A stretch of 64,000 nt of DNA, from assembly GCA_017307955.1 (NCBI GenBank), contig JAFKFV010000010.1:62001-126000 (forward strand), read 5' to 3'. Positions 26,596-36,610 of this stretch are shown here, one piece after another. The position numbers and the translations under genes were made by a program. Under the pieces are notes generated by a model. The model was not told where the DNA came from. It worked only from the letters and a program-made list of their open reading frames with translations, and searched no databases. This DNA comes from Allobosea sp. GTDB taxonomy: Bacteria; Pseudomonadota; Alphaproteobacteria; Rhizobiales; Kaistiaceae. The first letter of the stretch is position 1. Each line of letters begins with the position of its first letter.

Positions 26596-27891
26596 TCACA
26601 TGCGCTCCGGTCTTTCGAGTCCGAGATGGTCGCGCAGTGTGGTGCCTTCATAGTCGGCGCGGAAGAGGCCGCGCTCCTGCAGGATCGGCACGACGAGGTC
26701 GACGAAATCCTCGAGCCCGGCCGGGAAATAGGGCGGCATCACGTTGAAGCCGTCCGCAGCGCCGTTCTCGAACCAATGCTGCAGCGTGTCGGCCACGGTC
26801 TCCGCCGAGCCGCAGAGAACCCAATGGCCGCGCGCCGCGGCGGTCAGGTTGTAGAGATCGCGCAGCGTCATGTTCTCGCGCCGCGCCTTGGCCAGCATCA
26901 CCTTGGCAAAGGCGTGATAGGCGTCGTTCTCGCCGAGATCGGGCACCGGGCCGTCGAGATCGTAGGCGCTCATGTCGGTGCCGAAGCGATCCGAAAGGAT
27001 CTGAAGCGCGTTGGTGCCCGAGACGAAGCTCTGCAGCAGCTTAAGCTTGTCGAAGGCCTCGCGGTCGGTGCGCCCGACCACCGGCATGACGCCGGGGAGC
27101 ATGGTGACCTCGCCCGGCGAGCGTCCAAACGTCGGCAGCAGGGCCTTGAAACCGTCATACTGCGCCTTGGCCTCGGCGAAATCCTGCACGACCGAGAAGA
27201 CGACATCGGCCGTGCGGGCGGCGAGCCGCTGTCCCGTGGCCGAGCCGCCGGCCTGCAGCACGATCGGCCGGCCCTGCGGCGAGCGTCCGATATTGAGCGG
27301 ACCCTTCACCTTGAACCACTTGCCGTCGTGGTCGAGCGCGCGGACCTTGGCCGGATCGATATAGAGACCGCTCTCCCGGTCGGCGACGATGGCGTCGTCG
27401 GCCCAGCAGTCCCAGAGCCCCTTCACGACATCGACGAATTCCTCGGCGATCTCGTAGCGGAGCGAATGGTCGGGATGCTCGCGGCCGAAATTGGCGCCCG
27501 AGGTGGCATTGGAGGTCGTGACCGCATTCCAGGCGGCGCGGCCGTTGGAGATGTGGTCGAGCGAGGAGAAGGCGCGCGCCGTAGAGAAGGGGTCGCCATA
27601 GGTCGTCGATGCCGTCGCGCCGAGGCCGATGCGGCTCGTGGACATGGCAAGCGCCGACAGCATGGTCAGCGGTTCGAGCCGCAGCGTGTAGGACGGATGG
27701 GCGGCCGGGTCGGCATAAAGATTGTCGCCCATGAAGATCATGTCGAACTTGCCGCGCTCCGCGATGCGGCCGATCTCCTGGATGCTCGCGAGATCCTGGA
27801 ATGAATCGAAGGCGCCCGGATAGCGCCAGCCGGCGACATGGCTGCCCGTGCCGAGGATGAAGAGACCGAGATGGATCTGTCGTTTCGTCAT
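26596..27891 (-). CDS. LLM-class flavin monooxygenase (NtaA/SnaA/DszA family)
   Basis: 431 residues. It has the early GAWR-like GWRYPGA segment, the GLGATASTTYGDPF strand and SNGRAAWNAVTT, diagnostic of the NtaA/SnaA/DszA (nitrilotriacetate/dibenzothiophene sulfone) group. These use reduced FMN and O2, supplied by a separate flavin reductase; one is encoded at 45810. The uracil-opening RutA belongs to the same superfamily, which fits a heterocycle pathway, but the substrate is unknown. Confidence 0.88.
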   Translation of the reverse strand: MTKRQIHLGLFILGTGSHVAGWRYPGAFDSFQDLASIQEIGRIAERGKFDMIFMGDNLYADPAAHPSYTLRLEPLTMLSALAMSTSRIGLGATASTTYGDPFSTARAFSSLDHISNGRAAWNAVTTSNATSGANFGREHPDHSLRYEIAEEFVDVVKGLWDCWADDAIVADRESGLYIDPAKVRALDHDGKWFKVKGPLNIGRSPQGRPIVLQAGGSATGQRLAARTADVVFSVVQDFAEAKAQYDGFKALLPTFGRSPGEVTMLPGVMPVVGRTDREAFDKLKLLQSFVSGTNALQILSDRFGTDMSAYDLDGPVPDLGENDAYHAFAKVMLAKARRENMTLRDLYNLTAAARGHWVLCGSAETVADTLQHWFENGAADGFNVMPPYFPAGLEDFVDLVVPILQERGLFRADYEGTTLRDHLGLERPERM

Positions 27892-28832
27892 TTCAGCACC
27901 GAGATGAGCATGTCCGTGAAGCCGGCCGTATCGGCGCGGCGCACGATGCGGGCATTGGGGTCGCGGTCGTCCCAGCGCTCGACGAGCCGGGCGGGATGGA
28001 CGCTCGACCAGCCGCGGGTGGTCTCGCCGCCGACCTCGACATCGACGACGACATCCGCGCTTTCGAGGATGAGGCTCTCGTCGATCGCCATGGCGCAGGT
28101 GAGGGAATCGGGATGGGTCGAGATCGTCTCGCCATAGCGGGCGAAGGCGATCTTCCGCGGCGTCTCGGTCACGTCCATGAAGAAGCGCGACAGCGGCGTT
28201 CCGAGCGCCTCGATGCGCCCGACGGCCTCGGCATCGATGGAGCCCGAGGCGAGCGTCAGCGTCCAGGTCGAGAGCGTGATGGCGAAGCCGGCGCCGAACA
28301 CGATCTTGGCCGCCTCGGGGTCCACATAGAAGTTGAACTCCGCCGCCGGCGTCACATTGCCTACGGCATTGTCCGTCCCGCCCATGATCCAGAGATGCTT
28401 CAACGCCCCGGCGATGCGCGGCTCCTTCAGATAAGCGAGCGCGATATTGGTGAGCGGCGCCTGCGCGATGATCGAGATCTCGCCGGGATTGGCCATCACG
28501 AGATCGATGATCGCATCAATCGCGTGCTTCGCTTCCGGCCGCTGGCGGGCCGGCGGAAAGACCATCTCGCTCATGCCGTTGGAGCCGTGGAAGCTTGCGG
28601 CCTCCCAGCGCCCCATCAGCGGACGTGCGCTGCCGAGATAGACCGGCACCTCCCCGCCCCTGCCCGCCACCTCGATCGTGTGCAGCGCATTCTCGACCTG
28701 CTGATCGAAGGCGACATTGCCGTTGCAGATCGTCACCGCCTCCAGCTTCGCGGCGGGATGGCGGAGGCCGAGCAGCAGCGAGAAGCAATCGTCGCCGGCG
28801 GTGTCGGTATCGATGATCAGGCGCGTTGGCAT
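27888..28832 (-). CDS. Inosine/uridine-preferring nucleoside hydrolase
   Basis: 314 residues. DTDTAGDD at the N-terminus is the calcium-binding motif (DTDxxxDD), and the WIMGG and AEFNFYVDPEAA strand are also typical. The enzyme splits N-ribosides into base and ribose. The final calcium-ligand region is in SLTCAMAID. It overlaps the monooxygenase start by 4 nt, so a nucleoside or N-riboside may be an input of the pathway. Confidence 0.9.
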   Translation of the reverse strand: MPTRLIIDTDTAGDDCFSLLLGLRHPAAKLEAVTICNGNVAFDQQVENALHTIEVAGRGGEVPVYLGSARPLMGRWEAASFHGSNGMSEMVFPPARQRPEAKHAIDAIIDLVMANPGEISIIAQAPLTNIALAYLKEPRIAGALKHLWIMGGTDNAVGNVTPAAEFNFYVDPEAAKIVFGAGFAITLSTWTLTLASGSIDAEAVGRIEALGTPLSRFFMDVTETPRKIAFARYGETISTHPDSLTCAMAIDESLILESADVVVDVEVGGETTRGWSSVHPARLVERWDDRDPNARIVRRADTAGFTDMLISVLK

Positions 28833-28845
28833 GCGGGAGAGAAAC

Positions 28846-29799
28846 TCAATCGAGGAAGGTGAAGCCCATGGTGCGGGCGTGGTAGTGCAGCCCGCCGTCC
28901 TGGACGATCAGGAACATCGCGCGCTCGGCGCTGTCGTTGTGATGCGAATGCGGCTCGGTCGCCGGGGTGACGAGCGTCGCGAAGGGCGACCAGTCGCATT
29001 TCTCTCCGCCGACCATGGAATGGCAGTTCTCGCCCTTGAGGATCAGCGTGATCGCCGCCGAATTGTGCCGGTGCGCGCGCTGCTGCTCGCCGGCCGGAAC
29101 GGTGTTCAGCGAGAGCGTCAGCGTCGGCAGGATGTTGCGCGCCTTCTCCTGGCGGTCAGACGAGAAGATCAGCGCGATGCCCGAGGTCGTCGCGTTCTGC
29201 GCGGCCGTGACGACCCGCTGCAGCTGCGCGGCGATCTCCGAAGCGGGGTAATGCACGACCTCGACAGGCGCCTCTCCGGCCGCCGCCGGACGGAGGCTGT
29301 CGAAGGCCAGCTGCGGCTCATTGGTGACGACCCAGAGAACGGCGCCGCCGTCCTGCGCGGTGAGCGCGGTGGGAACGCCGCCCGGCGCCAGGAACACGTC
29401 GCCCGGACCGAACGCGACGGTCTCGTTGCCGATGACGGCCGTTCCCGAGCCGCGGATCACGTACCAGATGGCGCCGGTCGCCACGAAATCGGCGTTCAGC
29501 GTCGCGCGGGGCGCGATCGCGGCATAGCGGGCCAGCATCAGCGGCGTCGTGGCGGCGAAGGGTGCGCCGATCGCGGCCGACTGGTCGCAGGCGAAGAAGC
29601 CGGTCTCGCCCGATGCGAGCGCCGCCTCGACCTCGGCCGTGAAGCGGGTTGCCGGCACGCGCGGCAGCTTGACGTTGAACGCGTTGCCCGAATTGAAGAA
29701 GCGGGCCCGCGCCTCGGCTTCGCTGTTCGGCGTCGCAGGAAGCTGGACCGGCATATCCGCCATGTCGATCGGCGGAGCGTTGGTCGCGGCGTTCGTCAT
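28846..29799 (-). CDS. Bicupin protein (gentisate 1,2-dioxygenase-like fold)
   Basis: 317 residues with two cupin halves. The N-terminal one has GSGTAVIGNETVAFGPGDVFLAPGG but few metal histidines; the C-terminal one has RAHRHNSAAITLILKG and HSHHND, enough His for one iron site. The size and layout match gentisate/1-hydroxy-2-naphthoate dioxygenases, so ring cleavage is possible. The ATG at 29799 has GAGGAG 8 nt upstream; the longer frame would start at TTG 29820. Confidence 0.75.
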   Translation of the reverse strand: MTNAATNAPPIDMADMPVQLPATPNSEAEARARFFNSGNAFNVKLPRVPATRFTAEVEAALASGETGFFACDQSAAIGAPFAATTPLMLARYAAIAPRATLNADFVATGAIWYVIRGSGTAVIGNETVAFGPGDVFLAPGGVPTALTAQDGGAVLWVVTNEPQLAFDSLRPAAAGEAPVEVVHYPASEIAAQLQRVVTAAQNATTSGIALIFSSDRQEKARNILPTLTLSLNTVPAGEQQRAHRHNSAAITLILKGENCHSMVGGEKCDWSPFATLVTPATEPHSHHNDSAERAMFLIVQDGGLHYHARTMGFTFLD

Positions 29800-29816
29800 G
29801 TCCACGTCTCCTCGTC

Positions 29817-31214
29817 TCAAAGATCAGGCCGGCGGCGATGCCAGTCTGTGACGCCCTGATAGGCATGCGCCGCGCGGCAGAGCAGCGCTTCGGCGAAGGG
29901 CTTGCCGGCGAGCTGGAAGGCGACCGGGATGCCCGCGCCGTTCGCGCCGCAGGGCACCGTGATCGTCGGATAGCCGCAGATATCGAAGGGCGCATTGAAC
30001 GGCCCGACGGCCAGGATGCCGTCCGGATCGGGTCCGAGCGTCGCCATATGGGCGAGCGTCGGGCCGGCGACGGGCAAGGCGGGCACCAGGAAGAGATCGA
30101 TCGGCGTAAACATCGCCGCCACGGCGCCGTTGAAGGCGCGGCGCGCCCGCTGCGCCTCGGCGAGCTCAAAGGCGGTCACGCGCGCGCCATGGTCGAGCAA
30201 AGCGGACAGGCGTTCACCATAGTCGGCGCGGCGAGCCGGGAAGGTGTCGCGATGCGCGAGCGCCGCCTCGACCGAGCACTCCGTGTGCCAGCCATAAAGG
30301 ATGTCGCGGACCTCGGGAAAGCTCACCGGCACGAAGCGCGCGCCGAGCCTCTCGAGCACGGGAATGACCGACTCGATCGACGCCGCGACCTCGGGCGTCG
30401 CCTTCGCGGCGATGAAGTCGCGATCGATGCCGATGGTCACGCCCGCGATGCCTGCGTCGATGTCGGCGAGATAGTCGGGAACCGGGGCGGAGGCCGCGGT
30501 CGGGTCGGCAGGATCGGCGCCTGCGATCACCCCGAGCAGCGCGGCCGCGTCCTTGGCCGACCGCGCCATGGGGCCGACATGATCGAGGGATTCGGCGAGC
30601 GGAAAGACGCCGTGCCGGCTGACCCGGCCCCAGGTCGGCTTGATGCCGGTGAGGCCGCAGCAGGCCGAGGGAAGGCGGATCGAACCGCCGGTATCCGTGC
30701 CGAGCGTCGCATAGGCGAGGCCCGAGGTGACGGCGACGCCCGAGCCGCTGGAGGAGTTGCCGGTCCAGTGTTCGTCGCCGAACGGGTTCACCGGCTCGGC
30801 GACCGAGGGATGATAGCCGGCATAGACGCCTTCGGTGGCCGTCAGCTTGCCGAGCATGACGGCGCCGGCGGCGCGAAGCCGCGCCGTGGCCGTCGACTCG
30901 TGCGGCGCCTCGAAGTCGGCATAGATCGACGAGCCGAAACGGGTGGGAATATCGGTCGTGTAGAACACGTCCTTGACCGCCATCGGCACGCCATGCAGCG
31001 GCCCGCGCCAGTTCCCGGCAGCGATTTCGGCATCCGCCTGCCGGGCAGCCGCTCGCGCGACCTCGGGCGCTATGGCGGCATAGGAATGCAGCCGGCCATC
31101 ATGTTCGGCGATGCGCGCCAGCATCAGTTCGGTGAGTTCGAGCGAGGTGACGCGGCCGGAGCGGATCGCATTGGCGAGCGACGTGAATTCCGCGCTCCAG
31201 AGCTCTGGCTCCAT
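29817..31214 (-). CDS. Amidase-signature family hydrolase
   Basis: 465 residues. The Ser-cisSer-Lys triad is visible: Lys in MAVKDVFYT, cis-Ser in GNSSSGSGVAV, nucleophile Ser in GTDTGGSIRLP. It hydrolyses an amide in the cytoplasm; the specificity loop does not identify the substrate. It is the first gene of the minus-strand operon, with the divergent control region at 31215-31441 upstream. Confidence 0.88.
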   Translation of the reverse strand: MEPELWSAEFTSLANAIRSGRVTSLELTELMLARIAEHDGRLHSYAAIAPEVARAAARQADAEIAAGNWRGPLHGVPMAVKDVFYTTDIPTRFGSSIYADFEAPHESTATARLRAAGAVMLGKLTATEGVYAGYHPSVAEPVNPFGDEHWTGNSSSGSGVAVTSGLAYATLGTDTGGSIRLPSACCGLTGIKPTWGRVSRHGVFPLAESLDHVGPMARSAKDAAALLGVIAGADPADPTAASAPVPDYLADIDAGIAGVTIGIDRDFIAAKATPEVAASIESVIPVLERLGARFVPVSFPEVRDILYGWHTECSVEAALAHRDTFPARRADYGERLSALLDHGARVTAFELAEAQRARRAFNGAVAAMFTPIDLFLVPALPVAGPTLAHMATLGPDPDGILAVGPFNAPFDICGYPTITVPCGANGAGIPVAFQLAGKPFAEALLCRAAHAYQGVTDWHRRRPDL

Positions 31215-31254
31215 CTCATTCCACCTCGATGACGCAGACCGCCGGAGCGGCTCG

Positions 31255-31268
31255 ATTGCGTATACAAT
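31255..31268. promoter_or_regulatory. ATTG-N6-CAAT inverted repeat in the divergent control region
   Basis: ATTG at 31255-31258 and CAAT at 31265-31268 enclose CGTATA. The site is 41 bp from the amidase start. GntR-type regulators often use ATTGNATNCAAT-like sites, and a GntR/FCD gene lies at 35741, but the spacing here is longer than usual. Confidence 0.35.
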
Positions 31269-31291
31269 AATGGATGGTCTGGATAACGGAT

Positions 31292-31306
31292 GCTCATATT
31301 ATGAGC
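31292..31306. promoter_or_regulatory. GCTCATA-T-TATGAGC palindrome, possible activator site
   Basis: A perfect 7+1+7 inverted repeat lies midway between the divergent operons, about 93 bp upstream of the sigma-54-type -24 element. That is a suitable distance for an enhancer-binding activator, or for a repressor of either operon. Confidence 0.45.
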
Positions 31307-31390
31307 CGGCACCGCTCAAAATGGCGTCGGCTGTTGGGTCCCCTCCGGCAAGGTTTGGCCATCACCGCCACTTCTGAACGGTCCACGGCT

Positions 31391-31406
31391 TGGCATGCAT
31401 ATTGCT
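31391..31406 (+). promoter_or_regulatory. Sigma-54-type promoter of the ABC importer operon
   Basis: TGGCATGCATATTGCT keeps the GG-N10-GC core and matches the -24/-12 consensus TGGCACG-N4-TTGCW at most positions. A transcript start near 31417 would leave a 25-nt leader holding the ribosome site GGAGGG (31430-31435) before the ATG at 31442. Confidence 0.65.
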
Positions 31407-31441
31407 GATCGCTTCCTGCATACATCGACGGAGGGTTACAC

Positions 31442-32452
31442 ATGTCGAGTTCCATCAAGCAGGGCGTGGCAGCGGCACTCTTCGCCGCGATTGCCGGAGT
31501 TTCGGCGATCGGTAGCGCGGCGGCGGCCGATCCGGTTTCCGTGCGTCTCAAATGGGTGGCGCAGGCGCAGTTCGCGGGCGTCTATGTCGCCAAGGCCAAG
31601 GGCTTCTATGAGGCGGGCGGCCTCGACGTCACCATCAATCCGGGTGGCCCGAACGTCAATGTCGAGACGCTGGTCGCCTCCGGCGCCGACACGTTCGGCG
31701 TCGCGTCGGGCACCGAGGGCGTGCTCTATGCCCGCGAGAAGGGCCTGCCGCTCGTCGCGATCGGCATGTCGCAGCAGATCACGCCCTTCGCCTATGTGAC
31801 CTATAACGAGACCGGCATCAATTCGGTCAAGGATTTCAAGGGCAAGCGCGTCGCGACCTGGATGGTCGGCCCGCAGTATACGCTCTATTCGGTGCTGGCC
31901 GCCGAGGGGCTCAAGCAGGACGAGGTCAATATCGTCTCGCAGCCCTTCTCGATGCAGCCCTTCATCGACAAGCAGTTCGATGTCGCGACCGTGACGCTCT
32001 ACAACGAGTTGAACACGCTCAAGGAGCAGGGCATCACCGACATCAAGATCTTCATGCCCGACGATTCCGGCGTCACCACGCAGCAGGACGCCATCGTCAC
32101 ATCGGAGAAGATGATCAAGGAGAAGCCCGAGCAGGTTCAGGCTTTCCTCGACGCGACGCTCAAGGGCTGGAAATACGCCTTCGAGCACAAGGCCGAAGCG
32201 GTCGACATCGTCATGGCCGCCGGCTCCGGCCTCGAGCGCAAGCATCAGGAGCTGATGCTCGACGAGATCGAGCGCGTGATGACGGCGAAGTCCGGCACCA
32301 CCGAGGGCCTCGGCTATATCGACATGAAGTCGATCGAGACCGTGCAGGCCGACCTCATCAAGTTCGGCGCGATGAAGACCCCGGTCGATCTCAAGGCTGC
32401 CTTCGACAGCGCCTTCTGGGCCAAGGTTCCGGACGCCGACAAGAAGATGTGA
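31442..32452 (+). CDS. ABC transporter substrate-binding protein (NMT1/THI5 type)
   Basis: 336 residues. A signal peptide (about 1-28, ending SAAAA-DP) precedes the NMT1 domain starting VSVRLKWVAQAQFAGVYVAKAKGF. It is the periplasmic receptor of the importer encoded next. The family takes pyrimidines, riboflavin precursors, sulfonates or nitrate; the ligand is not evident. It is first in an operon behind the sigma-54-type promoter. Confidence 0.9.
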   Translation: MSSSIKQGVAAALFAAIAGVSAIGSAAAADPVSVRLKWVAQAQFAGVYVAKAKGFYEAGGLDVTINPGGPNVNVETLVASGADTFGVASGTEGVLYAREKGLPLVAIGMSQQITPFAYVTYNETGINSVKDFKGKRVATWMVGPQYTLYSVLAAEGLKQDEVNIVSQPFSMQPFIDKQFDVATVTLYNELNTLKEQGITDIKIFMPDDSGVTTQQDAIVTSEKMIKEKPEQVQAFLDATLKGWKYAFEHKAEAVDIVMAAGSGLERKHQELMLDEIERVMTAKSGTTEGLGYIDMKSIETVQADLIKFGAMKTPVDLKAAFDSAFWAKVPDADKKM

Positions 32453-32541
32453 CGCGGCGGGCGGGAGGGTTTCCTCCCGCCTCGCTTTCGCCAATCGCCG
32501 CTGCCGGATACTCCGGCAGCGCCTGCCAGAAGGACCGCTCC

Positions 32542-33368
<827 letters not shown>

Positions 33369-33372
<4 letters not shown>

Positions 33373-34118
33373 ATCTTTCCGCGCTCGCCCGCTCGCCCTA
33401 TGCCAGCGTCGTCTATGTGGCCGTCGCCTGGCTGGTGCTCGTTCCGCTCTTCTCGATCAGTCCCCGCTATCTGCCGCCGCTCGGAACCGTGATCGCCGAT
33501 GCGCGCTCGGTCTGGCCGGACCTCGTCGCCGGCTTCTGGCGGACGCTGGTCGAGACGGTGCTCGGCTTCGTCGCCGGCACGATCCTCGGCGTCGGCTTCG
33601 GCATCGCCTTCGCATATTCCCGCCTTCTGGAGCGGGCGCTGTTCCCGATCTTCGTCGCGTTGCAGACGGTACCGGTCATCGCCTTCGGCGCGATCGTCGT
33701 CATCTGGTTCGGCAACACGATCATGGCGAAGGTCGTGATCGCGCTCTACCTCGCTTTCTTCCCGGTCGCCGTGAACACGCTGCGCGGCCTCGAACTCGCC
33801 GATCCGCAGCGCATCGCGCTGATGCGCAGCTTCGGGGCGAGCCGCCTGCAGCTCTTCCTCAAATTGTCGCTGCCGACGGCGCTGCCCAATATCCTTATTG
33901 GCATGAAGCTCGCGGTCGCGCTGTCGATCGCCGGCGCCGTGGTGGGCGAGTGGTTCGGCGATACGGTCGGTCTCGGCGTCATGCTCTTGCAGGCGCTTTA
34001 TTTCGAGCAGATCCCCCGCGTCTGGGTGCTCATCATCGCCTGCGGCCTTCTGGGCACGCTGCTTTACGGCGTCCTTGCCATTCTCGAGCGGAGATATGTC
34101 TGGTGGCGTCCCGATTGA
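33369..34118 (+). CDS. ABC transporter permease
   Basis: 249 residues, about six membrane spans. The EAA-type coupling loop reads ADPQRIALMRSFGASRLQLFLKLSLPTALP. It is the first of two permease genes of the NMT1-type importer; the start overlaps the ATPase stop by 4 nt. Confidence 0.9.
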
Positions 34119-34858
34119 GCCTTGTCCAGGGCGCCCTGCCCGTCTTCGCCGCGCTGGCGATCCTGCTGCTCGTCTGGCAGTTCGGCGCGGCGCTGCTGGA
34201 GATCCCGACCTATATCCTGCCGCGCCCGGCCGAGATCGTCGCGACCGCGATCACCAAGTCCGGGCTGCTTGGCGACGCCCTCTATGTGACGCTGGTCGAG
34301 GCCGTCGCCGGCTTCCTGATCGGCGCCGCGGCGGGCATCCTGCTCGCGGTGTTGATGATGCTCGCGCCGCCGGTCGAGGCGGTGCTGATGCCGGTCGCGA
34401 TCGTCATCAACGCGGTCCCGTCCGTCGCCTTCGTGCCGCTTGTGCTGCTCTGGTTCGGCCTCGGCATGGCGTCCAAGATCGCGATCGGCGCGTTGGCCGT
34501 CGTCTTCGTCGTGCTGCTCAACCTGCTCGCCGGGCTGAAGCGTCCCGAGGTGGAGGCGATCAACCTGATGCGCTCCTTCGGCGCCGGCCCGCTCGGCATC
34601 CTGTTCCGCCTGCGCTTTCCGGCCGCCATGCCGCAGCTCGTCACCGGCCTTCGCGTCGGCCTCGCGCGCAGCACCATCGCCGTGATCGTCGCCGAGATGA
34701 TGGGCGCCTATAGCGGCATCGGCCAGGTGATCTATCAGGCGACCGGACAGGTCGATTATCTTACGGTCTGGGCGGCGGTGTTCGTCGCCATGCTCGGCAG
34801 TCTCGCCCTCTATGGCGTGCTCGTCGCGATCGACCGCAAACTCGTATGGTGGAGATGA
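34103..34858 (+). CDS. ABC transporter permease
   Basis: About 251 residues, second permease of the importer, with the EAA loop NLMRSFGAGPLGILFRLRFPAAMPQL. Start GTG 34103 has GGAG 9 nt upstream and overlaps the previous gene by 16 nt; TTG 34115 (TTGA overlap) is the alternative. Two different permeases in one importer suggest a heterodimeric channel. Confidence 0.88.
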   Translation: MASRLSLVQGALPVFAALAILLLVWQFGAALLEIPTYILPRPAEIVATAITKSGLLGDALYVTLVEAVAGFLIGAAAGILLAVLMMLAPPVEAVLMPVAIVINAVPSVAFVPLVLLWFGLGMASKIAIGALAVVFVVLLNLLAGLKRPEVEAINLMRSFGAGPLGILFRLRFPAAMPQLVTGLRVGLARSTIAVIVAEMMGAYSGIGQVIYQATGQVDYLTVWAAVFVAMLGSLALYGVLVAIDRKLVWWR

Positions 34859-34860
34859 CG

Positions 34861-35649
34861 ATGGCGCCCTTCCCGGCCAACAACGATCCGGCGCTCGAGA
34901 TCGGCTCGACGAGCGAAGCGGCGCTGCGGATCCAGCTCGCCGCCTGCTTCCGCCTCATCGCCCATTTCAACATGGACGACCTGATCTACAACCATATCTC
35001 GGTGCGCCTGCCCGGCCCCGAGCATCACTTCCTGATCAACCCTTACGGGCTTCTCTTCTCCGAGATCGACGCGTCCTCATTCGTGAAGATCGACCTCGAC
35101 GGCAACAAGGTCGAGCCGAGCCATCACGAGGTGAACCGCGCCGGGTTCGTCATCCACAGCGCGATCCATTCCGGGCGCGAGGATGCGCTCTGCGTGCTGC
35201 ACACCCATTCCGAGGCGGCGACCGCCATCTCGGCGCTGGCCGAAGGACTGCTGCCGGTCAGCCAGTTCGCCATGCGCTACCAGGGCCATATGGGCGTCCA
35301 CGATTATGAGGGCGTCGCGATCGACACCGACGAGCGGCAGCGGCTCATCGACGATATCGGGCCGCACAACACGCTGATCCTGCGCAATCACGGCGTGCTG
35401 ACCTGCGGGCGGACGATCCAGGAAGCCTTCATCCTCATGTATTATTTCGAGAAAGCGGCCCGGGTGCAGCTCCTTGCGCAGACCGGCGTCGCGGGCGGAT
35501 CGCATCTGGCGCTGCCGGCCGACGCCGTTACCGACAAGGCGGCCCGCCAGTTCAACGATCATCACGGCGATATCCTGGCGCCGGGCACGCGCGAGTGGCC
35601 CGCCTTCGTCCGCATGCTCGACCGCACCGATCCCAGCTATCGCAATTGA
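34861..35649 (+). CDS. Class II aldolase/adducin-family protein
   Basis: About 262 residues. Zinc-ligand histidines lie in LHTHS and in LRNHGVL, in the order of the fuculose-phosphate aldolase/adducin fold. Many homologues near catabolic operons act as decarboxylases or aldolases on small acids. The ATG 34861 is chosen because GGTGGAG lies 6 nt upstream; in-frame ATGs at 34846 and 34855 overlap the permease end. Confidence 0.83.
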   Translation: MAPFPANNDPALEIGSTSEAALRIQLAACFRLIAHFNMDDLIYNHISVRLPGPEHHFLINPYGLLFSEIDASSFVKIDLDGNKVEPSHHEVNRAGFVIHSAIHSGREDALCVLHTHSEAATAISALAEGLLPVSQFAMRYQGHMGVHDYEGVAIDTDERQRLIDDIGPHNTLILRNHGVLTCGRTIQEAFILMYYFEKAARVQLLAQTGVAGGSHLALPADAVTDKAARQFNDHHGDILAPGTREWPAFVRMLDRTDPSYRN

Positions 35650-35740
35650 GGCAGCGGACGTTGAATGCAACCCGCCCTCATGCCAATACAACTGCCTCCA
35701 GCCTGACCTTCACCGGCTCACCACACCAGCGACGGGCATC

Positions 35741-36463
35741 ATGACAGCGCGCCAAACCACAGCCGGCCATGACGAGGACGCGACAGCCGTTCGCGGCCGC
35801 GGCAGCACGCTGTCCGAGGACCTTCGGAGCGCGCTGGAGGAGATGATCGTCTCCGGCCAGTTGCAGCCGGGCGAGCGGCTCGACGAGGCGGAGATCGCGG
35901 CGAAGTTCAAGGTGTCGCGCACCCCCGTCCGCGAGGCGCTGAAGGCGCTGATCGCCACCGGCCTCGTCGAGGTCAAGAGCCGTCAGGGCGTGACGGTCGC
36001 GACCATCTCGATCCCGATCCTGCTCGAGATGTTCGAGATGATGGCGGCGCTGGAGGGGCTCTGCGCGAAGCTCGCGGCGCGGCGCGCGACCACGACGGAA
36101 AAGGCGAATCTCCGCGCTATCCACGCGAGGCTGATCGAGGCACTGGACGCCAGCGAGCCGGAACTGTTCTACGCCATCAACCAGGCGTTCCACGACGCGC
36201 TCTACGACGCCGCGCATACGCATTTCCTCGCCGGCCAGACCCGGGCGCTTCGCCGCCGCGTTGCCGCCTATCGCCGGCATGTCACCCATCAGCCGGGCCG
36301 CATGGCCGCGACCATCGGCGAGCATCAGCGCATCCTCGACGCCATCGAGCGCGCCGACGCCGAGGCCGCCTTCCGCGCCGCCAGCGAGCATGTGAACCTC
36401 CTCGGCGACGACATGGCCGACTTCATCTCCTCGCTGCCGCCGACGCTGACTCAGGCGTCGTGA
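35741..36463 (+). CDS. GntR-family transcriptional regulator, FCD subfamily
   Basis: 240 residues. The winged helix (about 20-90) has SRTPVREALKALIATGLVEV; the C-terminal FCD domain (about 95-225) has helices with the metal/ligand histidines in NQAFHDALYDAA and EHQRILDAI. Likely a repressor of the importer and/or the divergent amidase operon, responding to a carboxylate-type ligand. The upstream gap 35650-35740 contains TTGAATGCAA, a possible self-operator. Confidence 0.87.
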   Translation: MTARQTTAGHDEDATAVRGRGSTLSEDLRSALEEMIVSGQLQPGERLDEAEIAAKFKVSRTPVREALKALIATGLVEVKSRQGVTVATISIPILLEMFEMMAALEGLCAKLAARRATTTEKANLRAIHARLIEALDASEPELFYAINQAFHDALYDAAHTHFLAGQTRALRRRVAAYRRHVTHQPGRMAATIGEHQRILDAIERADAEAAFRAASEHVNLLGDDMADFISSLPPTLTQAS

Positions 36464-36480
36464 GGAAGCGCGGAAGGAAG

Positions 36481-36610
36481 GCCCTCACCCCCACCCTCTC
36501 CCGCAAGCGGGAGAGGGTGGGGGTGGCGGGGATGGCACGGTCTCTTCTAAGAGGCGTCAAATGGCACCACGCCATCCCCTCTCCCCATGGGAGAGGGTTA
36601 GGGTGAGGGC
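36481..36610. repeat. Paired palindromic repeat element, copy 2 (about 130 bp)
   Basis: The ends GCCCTCACCC and GGGTGAGGGC are inverted, with two internal CTCTCCC...GGGAGAG hairpins, as in copy 1. It lies between the convergent GntR and hydrolase genes and overlaps the hydrolase 3' end. Confidence 0.82.

Noticed and set aside
36481..36610. Hairpins between the GntR and hydrolase genes as intrinsic terminators
   Set aside because: They belong to a repeat found also at 26445 inside an operon, and no T tract follows either stem.
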